Shown here in pieces: positions 23,621 through 30,827 of a stretch of DNA of 43,583 bases (within the stretch, counting starts at the first letter, position 1; the number at the start of each line of letters is the position of its first letter). Origin of the DNA: Tabrizicola sp. GTDB lineage: Bacteria > Pseudomonadota > Alphaproteobacteria > Rhodobacterales > Rhodobacteraceae. The stretch spans positions 1 to 43,583 of the forward strand of contig NZ_JAEULO010000002.1 in NCBI RefSeq assembly GCF_016793705.1. The letters run 5' to 3'. A model generated the notes under the pieces. The model saw only the letters and a list, made by a program, of their open reading frames with translations, was not told where the DNA came from and made no database searches. The position numbers and the translations under genes were made by a program.

Positions 23621-23665
23621 CCGGAGTTTTCGAAAACTCCGGTCCGATTTCTTGGAAGAAATCGG
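23621..23665. terminator. tandem palindromic terminators after bhcD
   Basis: Two perfect hairpins one base apart: CCGGAGTTTTC and its complement form a 22-base palindrome at 23621-23642, and CCGATTTCTT, a GG spacer and AAGAAATCGG make another 22-base element at 23644-23665. They begin 4 bases after the bhcD stop on the minus strand. The A/T-rich stems suit intrinsic termination in either direction. Confidence 0.75.
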
Positions 23666-23669
23666 CGCC

Positions 23670-24629
23670 TCAGACCCCGACCTCGATCCCAAGCCCCCGC
23701 TCGCGGGCCCGCTGCACCGCCACCGCCGCGACGGCAAGGTCCTGCAAGCCCACCCCGGTCCCGTCGAAGAGCGTGATCTCGCTGTCCGATCGCCGCCCCG
23801 GATGCGCGCCGGTCAGCACCTCGCCCAGCGGCACGATGGCGCTGGCATCCAGCAGCCCCGCCCCGACCGCGTGCTGCGCCTCGCCGATGCTGATCGACTG
23901 CGACACCTCGTCGGTGAAGACCGATGCCACCGCGACCAGCGCCGGGTCGACCTCCTGCTTGCCCACGGTGTCGGTGCCCATGCAGGACAGATGCGTGCCG
24001 GGCGAAACATGCTCGGCCAGAAGGCTCGCGGAAGGAGAAGAGGTGATGGTCACGATCACCTCCGCCTCGCGCATCCGGGGCAGGCCGACCGCCTCGAAGG
24101 GCAGGCCCAGTTCGGCGGCGACGGCCCCGAGTTTCGGCAACATCTCGGGGTGCAGGTTCCAGGCGATCACCCGCTCGAACCGCCGCACCCGCGCCGCCGC
24201 CCGCAGCTGGAAACCGGCCTGATGCCCCGCGCCGGCGATGCCCAGCACATGCGCTTGCGGCGCCGCGAGGCGGTCGATGGCGATGGCACTGGCCGCTGCC
24301 GTGCGCAGCGCGGTCAGGAGGTTGCCGCCCACCATCGCCACGGGCCGCCCGGTGTCGGGGTCGAACAGGAAGACCGAGGACTGGTGGTTGATCATCCCCT
24401 TCGCCGCGTTGCCGGGAAAGTAACCGCCCGCCTTCACGCCCAACTGGCCGCCCGCCCGGTCCAGCCCGGACTTGAAGCCGTATTGCCGACCTTCGCCCAG
24501 CGCCTCGCGGACCACGGGGAAGTTGTAGGCCTCGCCCCGGGCCATGGCGGCGAAACAGGATTCGACCGCGCGGAAGGCGTCTTCCGGGCTGACGAGCTGG
24601 GCGATCAGCGCCTCGGGGACGATGAGCAT
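23670..24629 (-). CDS. bhcD: iminosuccinate reductase BhcD (ornithine cyclodeaminase/mu-crystallin family)
   Basis: A 319-residue NAD(P)-dependent enzyme. By family and context it reduces iminosuccinate to L-aspartate, the last step of the beta-hydroxyaspartate cycle. Landmarks are the Lys-containing YGFKSGLDRAGGQLGVKAGGYFPGN block (about 50-75), RTAAASAIAIDRLA, the Rossmann motif GIAGAGHQAGFQ (about 131-142), VTITSSPSASLL and CMGTDTVGKQEVD. The ATG at 24629 matches the family N-terminus (MLIVPEAL) with AAAGGACC upstream. It is the distal gene of the bhcABCD operon, separated from bhcC by 81 bases that hold a repeat copy. Without context it would be annotated ornithine cyclodeaminase. Confidence 0.93.
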   Translation of the reverse strand: MLIVPEALIAQLVSPEDAFRAVESCFAAMARGEAYNFPVVREALGEGRQYGFKSGLDRAGGQLGVKAGGYFPGNAAKGMINHQSSVFLFDPDTGRPVAMVGGNLLTALRTAAASAIAIDRLAAPQAHVLGIAGAGHQAGFQLRAAARVRRFERVIAWNLHPEMLPKLGAVAAELGLPFEAVGLPRMREAEVIVTITSSPSASLLAEHVSPGTHLSCMGTDTVGKQEVDPALVAVASVFTDEVSQSISIGEAQHAVGAGLLDASAIVPLGEVLTGAHPGRRSDSEITLFDGTGVGLQDLAVAAVAVQRARERGLGIEVGV

Positions 24630-24657
24630 GGGGTGGTCCTTTGTGGCAGATGGTGGA

Positions 24658-24713
24658 GCGGGGGTTTCACACCCCCGCACCCCCGTGGGATACTTTCAGA
24701 CAGAAAATGATCA
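24658..24713 (-). repeat. AAATATCCC-family intergenic repeat, copy 3
   Basis: On the minus strand it starts with the TGA stop of bhcC (TGATCATTTTCTGTCTG), continues AAAGTATCCCACGGGGG and ends in a hairpin with stem GCGGGGGT (24658-24665 against 24671-24678). It lies between bhcC and bhcD in sense orientation and may act as an attenuator within the operon. Confidence 0.75.
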
Positions 24714-25874
24714 GTAAGCCTTGCCGCGGGCCGAGACCGGCCAGACGACCTCGACCTTGCCGTTCCTCACGCCGACATACCAGTCGTGGACGTTGCAGGT
24801 CGGGTCGCAGTGGCCGGGGATCAGCTTCAGCTTGTCGCCGACCTTGAGGACGCCCGAGGGGTCGTCGATCACCCCATGTTCGTCGCTGCACTTGATGTAC
24901 TTGACGTCATCACGCCCGAAGATCACCGGCAGGCCAGAATCCACCGACTGCGCCTTGAGCCCCGCGTCGCAGATCGCCTTGTCGGCCTTCACATGGCTCA
25001 TCACCGAGGTCAGGATGAACAGCGCATTCTCCCATTCGCCGCGGTCGATGCGGTTGCCGTCCTTGTCGAGGATGCGGCCGTAATCGGCATCCATGAAGGC
25101 GTAGCTGCCGCATTGCAGCTCGTTGTAGACGCCGGACCCGCTTTCGAAATAATACGACCCGGTGCCGCCGCCCGAGACCAGGTCCGGCTTCAGCCCAGCC
25201 GCTTCCAGCGCCGCGACGCAAGCCTTCACCTGGGCGATGGCGGCATCCAGCTTGGCCTTGCGGTCCTCATAGAGATCCATGTGCTGCATCGCGCCCTGAT
25301 AAGCCTGGATGCCGGTGAACTTGAGGCCCGGCGCGGCGGCCACCGCCTTGGCGATCACCACCACCTCCTCGGGCGTCTTCACCCCGCAGCGGCCCGCGCC
25401 GCAGTCGATCTCCACGAAGACCTCCAGCTGGGTGCCGTGCTTCACCGCCGCCGCCGAGAGGTCGGCCACGTTGGCCACGTCATCGACGCAGACGATGGTC
25501 CGCGCGCCCAGTTTCGGCAACCGCGCCAGCCGGTCGATCTTGGCCGGATCGCGCACCTGGTTCGACACCAGAATGTCCTTGATCCCGCCACGGGCGAAGA
25601 CCTCCGCCTCGGACACCTTCTGGCAGCACACCCCGACCGATCCGCCCAGCCGCTCCTGCAGCTTCGCCACGTCGACCGACTTGTGCATCTTGCCATGCAC
25701 CCGGTGCCGCATCCCGTGCGCCTTGGCATAGTCGCCCATCTTGACGATGTTGCGCTCCAAGGCGTCGAGGTCGAGGATCAGGCAGGGCGTCTGGATGTCC
25801 TTCTCGTCCATCCCCGGCAGGGCAGGAATGTCGTAGCCCACCTCGAACCCTTCGAAATTCGTCTGCTTGTTCAT
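24711..25874 (-). CDS. bhcC: beta-hydroxyaspartate aldolase BhcC
   Basis: A 387-residue PLP enzyme of the D-threonine-aldolase/alanine-racemase-like fold. It condenses glycine with glyoxylate to beta-hydroxyaspartate. The N-terminal barrel holds IQTPCLILDLDALERNI and the HRVHGKMHKS motif, with the Schiff-base lysine most likely Lys62. The C-terminal beta domain carries the divalent-metal site His355-Cys-Asp357 in GHCDPTCNVHDWYVGV. Length and sequence style match characterised BhcC rather than generic D-threonine aldolases, and the neighbours bhcA, bhcB and bhcD settle it. It starts 4 bases after bhcB, with AAAGGGTAAGACC before the ATG. Confidence 0.95.
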   Translation of the reverse strand: MNKQTNFEGFEVGYDIPALPGMDEKDIQTPCLILDLDALERNIVKMGDYAKAHGMRHRVHGKMHKSVDVAKLQERLGGSVGVCCQKVSEAEVFARGGIKDILVSNQVRDPAKIDRLARLPKLGARTIVCVDDVANVADLSAAAVKHGTQLEVFVEIDCGAGRCGVKTPEEVVVIAKAVAAAPGLKFTGIQAYQGAMQHMDLYEDRKAKLDAAIAQVKACVAALEAAGLKPDLVSGGGTGSYYFESGSGVYNELQCGSYAFMDADYGRILDKDGNRIDRGEWENALFILTSVMSHVKADKAICDAGLKAQSVDSGLPVIFGRDDVKYIKCSDEHGVIDDPSGVLKVGDKLKLIPGHCDPTCNVHDWYVGVRNGKVEVVWPVSARGKAY

Positions 25875-25878
25875 GGTC

Positions 25879-26847
25879 TTACCCTTTCATCCAGGGGAGT
25901 TTGTCCAGATCGACGTTGCCGCCGGTGATGATGATGCCCACGCGCTTGCCCCGGAAGGCGTCGCGGTTCTTCAGGACCACGGCCAGCGGCACCGCGCTGG
26001 AGGGTTCCATGACGACGCGCAAATGCTTCCAGGTCAGCTTCATCGCCTCGATGATCTCGTCCTCCGAGGCGGTGTAGATCTCGCTGACATGGGTCGACAC
26101 GAAATGCCAGGTCAGGTCCTTCAGCGGCACCAGCAACCCGTCGGCAATGGTCTTCGGCGCGTCGTCGGCGATGATATGCCCGGCCTTGAAGCTGCGATAG
26201 GCGTCATCGGCCTGCTCGGGCTCGGCGGCGATCACTTTCGTCTCCGGGGCCAGCGTCGACAGCGTCAGGCAGGTGCCCGAGATCATGCCGCCACCGCCAA
26301 TGGGGGCGACAACCATGTCAAGCCCGTCCACCTGTTCGATGAACTCGCGCGAAGAGGTGCCCTGCCCGGCGATGACGCGGGGATCGTTGTAGGGGTGGAC
26401 GAAATCGCCGCCGGTCGCCGCCTGCACCTGCGCGAAGGTCGCCTCGCGCGAGGAGGTCGAGGGCTCGCATTCGGTGATCACGCCCCCGTAGCGGCGCACG
26501 GTGTCCTTCTTCGCCTGCGGCGCGGTGCGCGGCATGACCACGTTGCAGGGGATGCCCCGCAGCATGGCGGCGTAGCTCAGGCAGGAGGCATGGTTGCCGC
26601 TGGAATGCGTGGCAACACCCTTCTGCGCCTGCGCCTCGGACAGCCCGAAGACCGCGTTCGTCGCCCCACGCACCTTGAAAGCGCCCGGCTCCTGGAAGTT
26701 TTCGCATTTGAAGAACAGCTGCGCGCCGCTCAGCTCGTTCAGGTAGTCCGAGCTGCGGACCGGCGTGCGGCGGATATGCGGGCGGATACGGTCATGCGCG
26801 GCCAGCATGTCGTCAAAGGTCGGGATGTGCAGGGTCATGTCCTTCAT
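25879..26847 (-). CDS. bhcB: beta-hydroxyaspartate dehydratase BhcB
   Basis: A 322-residue fold-type II PLP enzyme (serine/threonine dehydratase family) that dehydrates beta-hydroxyaspartate to iminosuccinate. Lys58 in QEPGAFKVRGA is the PLP lysine. THSSGNHASCLSYAA (Ser82, Asn85) binds the substrate carboxylate, VAPIGGGGMISGT cradles the PLP phosphate and IITGGNVDLD closes the fold. The short N-terminus and absence of a regulatory ACT domain fit this catabolic role. bhcA ends 3 bases upstream (GAGTGAGGAATG), indicating coupled translation; an ATG three codons later is also possible. Confidence 0.95.
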   Translation of the reverse strand: MKDMTLHIPTFDDMLAAHDRIRPHIRRTPVRSSDYLNELSGAQLFFKCENFQEPGAFKVRGATNAVFGLSEAQAQKGVATHSSGNHASCLSYAAMLRGIPCNVVMPRTAPQAKKDTVRRYGGVITECEPSTSSREATFAQVQAATGGDFVHPYNDPRVIAGQGTSSREFIEQVDGLDMVVAPIGGGGMISGTCLTLSTLAPETKVIAAEPEQADDAYRSFKAGHIIADDAPKTIADGLLVPLKDLTWHFVSTHVSEIYTASEDEIIEAMKLTWKHLRVVMEPSSAVPLAVVLKNRDAFRGKRVGIIITGGNVDLDKLPWMKG

Positions 26848-26850
26848 TCC

Positions 26851-28041
26851 TCACTCCGCCGCCAGCGCCATGGCCGGGACCGTTCCTCGATAATACTCCT
26901 GCGCCGCGGCCACGCCCGAGCCGAGTTTCACCGGCCAACCGAGGTCCGCCATGCACATCTCGGCGACCGCAAGGCCCGACAGGACCATGGCGTCGGTCAG
27001 CATCCCCAGATGGCCAATGCGGAACACCTTGCCCGCGACCTGGCCCAGCCCGACGCCGAAGGCCATGCCGAATTTCGAGGCCGCCAGCTGCACCAGCGCC
27101 GTGCCGTCGCAGCCGGGCGGCACCTTCACCGCCGTCACGGTGTCGGAATACAGGTCCGCAGACGCCGCATAGGGCGTCATTCCCCAGGCAAAGACCGCGC
27201 GGCGCACGCCTTCGGCAAGCCGGTGGTGGCGGGCGTAGACATTGTCGAGGCCCTCGGTTTCCAAGAGGTCGATGGAATGCGCGAGGCCCGCGATCAGGCC
27301 CACGGCGGGCGTGTAGGGATAGCCGCCGCGGGCGTAGGCGGACAGCATGTCCTTGAAATCGAAGAAGGTTCGGGGCAACCGCGCCGTCTCCATCGCCGCA
27401 AGCGCTTTCGGTGAGACCCCGAGGATCGCCAGCCCGGCTGGCAGCATGAAGCCCTTCTGGCTGCCAGCCACGGCGATATCCACGCCCCAGCCCGCGAAGT
27501 CGAAGGGCATCGAGGCGATGGAGGACACCCCGTCGACGAACAGCATCGCCGGATGCCCCGCCGCGTCCAGCGCGCGGCGGATGCCCGCGATGTCGGACTT
27601 CACGCCCGTCGCCGTCTCGTTGTGGGTGGCGAGCACCGCCTTGATCTGCTGCGCCTTGTCCGCATTCAGCGCCTTCTCGATGGCCGCAAGCGGCGCGCCC
27701 TGCCCCCAGGGCGTCTCGATGATCTGCACGTTCAGCCCGTGACGCTGGCACAGGTCGATCCAGCGGTGGCTGAACATGCCGAACCGCGCCGCCAGCACGG
27801 TGTCGCCGGGGGAAAGCGTGTTGCTGATCGCCGCCTCCCAGCCGCCCGTGCCGGTCGAGGGGATCACGATGACCTCACCCTGATCCATCTTCAGCACCCG
27901 CTGCACCCCTGCCACCGCAGGTTTGAACAGCCGCGCGAAGGCCGGCGAGCGGTGATCCAACGTCGGCATGTCGCAGGCCTTGCGCACCGAATCGGGAATG
28001 TTGGTCGGGCCCGGAATGAAGACGGGGTTCTGCATGGACAT
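26851..28041 (-). CDS. bhcA: L-aspartate--glyoxylate aminotransferase BhcA
   Basis: A 396-residue class V aminotransferase that moves the amino group of aspartate to glyoxylate, giving glycine and oxaloacetate, the net product of the cycle. Visible features are VFIPGPTNIPDSVRKAC, STGTGGWEAAISNTL, THNETATGV, FVDGVSSIASMPFDF (PLP Asp170) and Lys196 in AGSQKGFMLPAGLA, the PLP lysine, then ARGGYPYTPAVGLI. It resembles serine/alanine-glyoxylate aminotransferases and would be called that in isolation. It is the first gene of the operon, with GGGAG before the ATG at 28041, and is divergent from bhcR. Confidence 0.95.
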   Translation of the reverse strand: MSMQNPVFIPGPTNIPDSVRKACDMPTLDHRSPAFARLFKPAVAGVQRVLKMDQGEVIVIPSTGTGGWEAAISNTLSPGDTVLAARFGMFSHRWIDLCQRHGLNVQIIETPWGQGAPLAAIEKALNADKAQQIKAVLATHNETATGVKSDIAGIRRALDAAGHPAMLFVDGVSSIASMPFDFAGWGVDIAVAGSQKGFMLPAGLAILGVSPKALAAMETARLPRTFFDFKDMLSAYARGGYPYTPAVGLIAGLAHSIDLLETEGLDNVYARHHRLAEGVRRAVFAWGMTPYAASADLYSDTVTAVKVPPGCDGTALVQLAASKFGMAFGVGLGQVAGKVFRIGHLGMLTDAMVLSGLAVAEMCMADLGWPVKLGSGVAAAQEYYRGTVPAMALAAE

Positions 28042-28106
28042 CGGGCAACTCCCTGTAAGATCGCCCGGAAAAGCTACGCCCTGCGACCAATGCGCGCAAT
28101 TTTTTC

Positions 28107-28119
28107 GAAAAGATTTTTC
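28107..28119. promoter_or_regulatory. candidate BhcR operator in the bhcA-bhcR gap
   Basis: GAAAA-GAT-TTTTC is a perfect inverted repeat at 28107-28119, overlapping a second palindrome TTTTCGAAAA at 28102-28111. It sits in the middle of the 153-base gap between bhcA and bhcR, in the most A/T-rich stretch. IclR-family regulators bind short palindromes of this kind in divergent promoters. Direct binding by BhcR at these bases is inference. Confidence 0.5.
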
Positions 28120-28194
28120 ATTCCTTCATGCCCATGCTAATCCCCAATCCAGTCAATACCTTGCGCTTTTTCACCCCTTTGGAGGGCACGAACC

Positions 28195-29007
28195 ATGGCA
28201 CAGAAACCCCGCGGTCGGCCGAAGGCGTTCAACGACAAGACCGACCAGAACACGGTGCAGGCGCTGGACCGCGGCCTCGACATCCTGACCCATGTCGCGC
28301 TCAACCCCGGCCGCACCCTGTCGGAGATCGCGGAAGACACCGGCGAGGCGATCGCCACCGTCTTCCGCGCGCTCGTCACCCTGCAAGGGCACGGCATGGT
28401 CGAGGCCGACGAACCCGGCCAGTTCTGGCACATCGGCCCCGGCGCCTTCCGCGTGGGGTCCGCCTTCCTGCGCCGCACCAAGGTGGTCGAACGCGCCCGG
28501 CAGCCGATGGACCAGCTCATGCGCGAAACCGGGGAAACCGCGAACCTTGGCATCGAGGTCAAGGATGAGGTCTTCTTCGTGGCCCAGGTCGAGACCTACG
28601 AGGCGATCCGGGCCTTCTTCCCGCCCGGCACCCGCGCACCGATGCACTCCAGCGGCATCGGCAAGGCGCTTCTCGCCTGGTATCCCGAGGAGAAGACCCG
28701 CGGCATCATCGCCCGCAAGGGGCTGGAGAAGTTCACCTCTCTCACCCTCACCAGCGACAGCGCGCTGATGCGCGACCTCTCCCGCACTCGCGACCGCGGC
28801 TTTTCCATCGACGACCAGGAACGCGCCGAGGGGATGCGCTGCGTCGCCGCCCCCATCTTCAACGCGCATGGCGAGCCGGTCGCGGGCCTCTCCGTCTCCG
28901 GCCCCGCCTTCCGCATGGGGCTTTCCGACGCGACCCGCATCGGCGCGCTGGTCCGGGCGGCGGCGGACCAGGTGACAGAGGCCACCGGCGGCACCCAGCC
29001 CGCGTGA
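28195..29007 (+). CDS. bhcR: IclR family regulator BhcR (glyoxylate-responsive)
   Basis: A 270-residue IclR-type regulator. The N-terminal winged helix (about residues 18-85) reads QALDRGLDILTHVALNPGRTLSEIAEDTG and ATVFRALVTLQGHGMVE. The C-terminal effector domain (100-265) has PMHSSGIGKALLAW, RDRGFSIDDQERAEGMRCVAAPIFN and PVAGLSVSGP. BhcR proteins of this cluster sense glyoxylate and control bhcABCD; here that is assigned by position and family. GGAGGG lies 7 bases before the ATG. It is divergent from bhcA with 153 bases between and ends 83 bases before betC. Confidence 0.93.
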   Translation: MAQKPRGRPKAFNDKTDQNTVQALDRGLDILTHVALNPGRTLSEIAEDTGEAIATVFRALVTLQGHGMVEADEPGQFWHIGPGAFRVGSAFLRRTKVVERARQPMDQLMRETGETANLGIEVKDEVFFVAQVETYEAIRAFFPPGTRAPMHSSGIGKALLAWYPEEKTRGIIARKGLEKFTSLTLTSDSALMRDLSRTRDRGFSIDDQERAEGMRCVAAPIFNAHGEPVAGLSVSGPAFRMGLSDATRIGALVRAAADQVTEATGGTQPA

Positions 29008-29090
29008 CGCTTTCGACATGGGCCGGTCGGTCGGGGGCCAGACGGCGCGCCCCGGCCGGCTAGAGATCGGGCAAACGAACGGGGACCAAG

Positions 29091-30593
29091 ATGCCGAAGC
29101 CCAACCTCCTGATCCTGATGGTCGACCAGTTGAACGGCACGCTCTTCCCCGATGGTCCGGCGGATTTCCTGCACACCCCGAACCTGCGTGCCCTCGCCGC
29201 CCGTTCCACCCGCTTCGCCAACTGCTACACCGCCTCGCCCCTCTGTGCCCCGGCCCGGGCGAGCTTCATGTCGGGCCAGCTCCCCTCCCGTACCCGAGTC
29301 TACGACAACGCCGCCGAATTCGCCTCGGACATCCCGACCTATGCCCACCACCTGCGCCGGGCGGGCTACCAGACCGCCCTTTCCGGCAAGATGCATTTCG
29401 TCGGTCCCGACCAGTTGCACGGCTTTGAGGAGCGGCTGACCACCGACATCTACCCCGCGGATTTCGGCTGGACCCCGGACTACCGCAAACCCGGTGAGCG
29501 GATCGACTGGTGGTATCACAACCTCGGCTCCGTCACCGGCGCGGGCGTGGCCGAGATCACCAACCAGTACGAATACGACGACGACGTCGCCTTCCAGGCC
29601 ATCCAGAAAATCTACGACCTGTCGCGCGGCCAGGACCCCCGCCCCTGGGCGCTGACGGTCAGCTTCACCCATCCGCACGACCCCTTCGTCGCCCGCCGCA
29701 AATACTGGGACCTCTACGAAGGCGCCCCGGAATGCGAGCCGCCCGAGCCACTGGCCTACGAGGACATGGACCCCCATTCCAAGCGCCTGATGGATGCCTG
29801 CGACTGGCGCTCGCTAGAAATCACCCCCGACCACATCCGCCGCGCCAAACAGGCCTATTTCGCCAACATCTCCTACATCGACGACAAGATCGGCGAGATC
29901 CTCGCGGTGCTGGAGGCGACCCGGCAGGAGGCGCAGGTGGTCTTCCTCTCCGACCACGGAGAGATGCTGGGCGAACACGGCCTCTGGTTCAAGATGACCT
30001 TTTTCGAAGGCTCCTCCCGCGTGCCCCTGATGATCGCCGCGCCGGAAATGCCTGCGGGGCTGGTGGAAACCCCGGTCTCCTCCATCGACCTCGCCCCCAC
30101 CCTCGCCGCACTGGCGGGCATCTCGATGGAGGAAGTCGCCCCCTGGACCGAGGGCGTCAACCTGATCCCGGTCGCGAACGGCGCGCCGCGCGGCCCCGTG
30201 GCGATGGAATATGCCGCCGAAGGCTCGATCACGCCAATGGTGAGCCTGCGCGAAGGCGCCTGGAAATACATCCGCTGCCCCGCCGACCCGGAACTGCTGT
30301 TCGACGTGGCGAACGACCCCGGCGAGAAGATCAATCTCGCCGCCGATCCGCGCGTGGCCGAAATCCTCGCCCATTTCCGGGCCCTTGCCGACGCCCGCTG
30401 GGACCTGGCCGCCTATGATGCCCAGGTCCGCGAAAGCCAGGCCCGGCGCTGGGTGGTGTACGAGGCGCTCAGGAACGGCGCCTATTTCCCCTGGGACCAC
30501 CAGCCCCTGCGCGCCGCCAGCGAACGCTACATGCGCAACCACATGGACCTGAACGTGCTGGAGGAGAACAAGCGGTTTCCAAGGGGGGAGTAA
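29091..30593 (+). CDS. betC: choline-sulfatase
   Basis: A 500-residue type I sulfatase that hydrolyses choline-O-sulfate to choline and sulfate. The formylglycine motif C-x-P-x-R is Cys52-Ala-Pro-Ala-Arg56 in SPLCAPARASFMSGQ, so activity depends on a formylglycine-generating enzyme encoded elsewhere. Metal ligands lie in LMVDQLNG and in FLSDHGEMLGEHGLW. The C-terminal extension ending NHMDLNVLEENKRFPR is diagnostic of choline-sulfatase against general arylsulfatases. There is no signal peptide, so the enzyme is cytoplasmic and choline sulfate must be imported by a transporter not seen here. A GMC dehydrogenase gene is convergent 234 bases away. Confidence 0.93.
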   Translation: MPKPNLLILMVDQLNGTLFPDGPADFLHTPNLRALAARSTRFANCYTASPLCAPARASFMSGQLPSRTRVYDNAAEFASDIPTYAHHLRRAGYQTALSGKMHFVGPDQLHGFEERLTTDIYPADFGWTPDYRKPGERIDWWYHNLGSVTGAGVAEITNQYEYDDDVAFQAIQKIYDLSRGQDPRPWALTVSFTHPHDPFVARRKYWDLYEGAPECEPPEPLAYEDMDPHSKRLMDACDWRSLEITPDHIRRAKQAYFANISYIDDKIGEILAVLEATRQEAQVVFLSDHGEMLGEHGLWFKMTFFEGSSRVPLMIAAPEMPAGLVETPVSSIDLAPTLAALAGISMEEVAPWTEGVNLIPVANGAPRGPVAMEYAAEGSITPMVSLREGAWKYIRCPADPELLFDVANDPGEKINLAADPRVAEILAHFRALADARWDLAAYDAQVRESQARRWVVYEALRNGAYFPWDHQPLRAASERYMRNHMDLNVLEENKRFPRGE

Positions 30594-30629
30594 CTGCCGG
30601 CCGATCCTCCGGCCCACCTCCCCTCCAGG

Positions 30630-30663
30630 CTTTCATACTGGCCCAAATATCCCCGCCGGAGGC
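30630..30663 (+). repeat. AAATATCCC-family intergenic repeat, copy 4
   Basis: CTTTCATACTGG followed by CAAATATCCCCGCCGGAGGC, 36 bases after the betC stop and in sense orientation. The 5' part matches the copy after allE almost base for base. It lacks the long G/C hairpin of the other copies. Confidence 0.65.
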
Positions 30664-30706
30664 AACCCGTGCAGCCGCAGGCAGGCCGCCTTCCCTGCAA
30701 GCACGC

Positions 30707-30743
30707 CTTTCATCTGTGCCCCAAATATCCCCGCCGGAGGCTC
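30707..30743 (+). repeat. AAATATCCC-family intergenic repeat, copy 5
   Basis: CTTTCATCTGTG followed by CAAATATCCCCGCCGGAGGC, the same 20 bases as the copy 77 bases upstream. The two stand head-to-tail after betC and look like a local duplication of the element. Confidence 0.65.
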
Positions 30744-30786
30744 CTCCCGTCACACCAGGCGACCGGCCCCATCCTTCCGCGGCAGC

Positions 30787-30819
30787 GCCGTCCGAGGGGC
30801 TCGATGCCCCAAGGACGGC
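30787..30819. terminator. terminator-like hairpin between betC and the GMC dehydrogenase gene
   Basis: An interrupted stem: GCCGTCC (30787-30793) and GGACGGC (30813-30819) outside, GGGGC and GCCCC inside, with a GA/AA internal bulge and a 5-base loop. It lies 8 bases beyond the GMC gene stop on the minus strand, between convergent genes. Confidence 0.6.
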
Positions 30820-30827
30820 TCCCCCGT

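Noticed and set aside
24630-24713. Repeat after bhcC as a standard rho-independent terminator
   Set aside because: The hairpin has no T-run after it and bhcD, needed for the same cycle, lies downstream; attenuation or mRNA stabilisation is more likely.
30594-30827. CRISPR-like array suggested by two head-to-tail copies of a 20-base unit after betC
   Set aside because: Only two units with a non-uniform spacer, and the same unit occurs alone at other intergenic sites.
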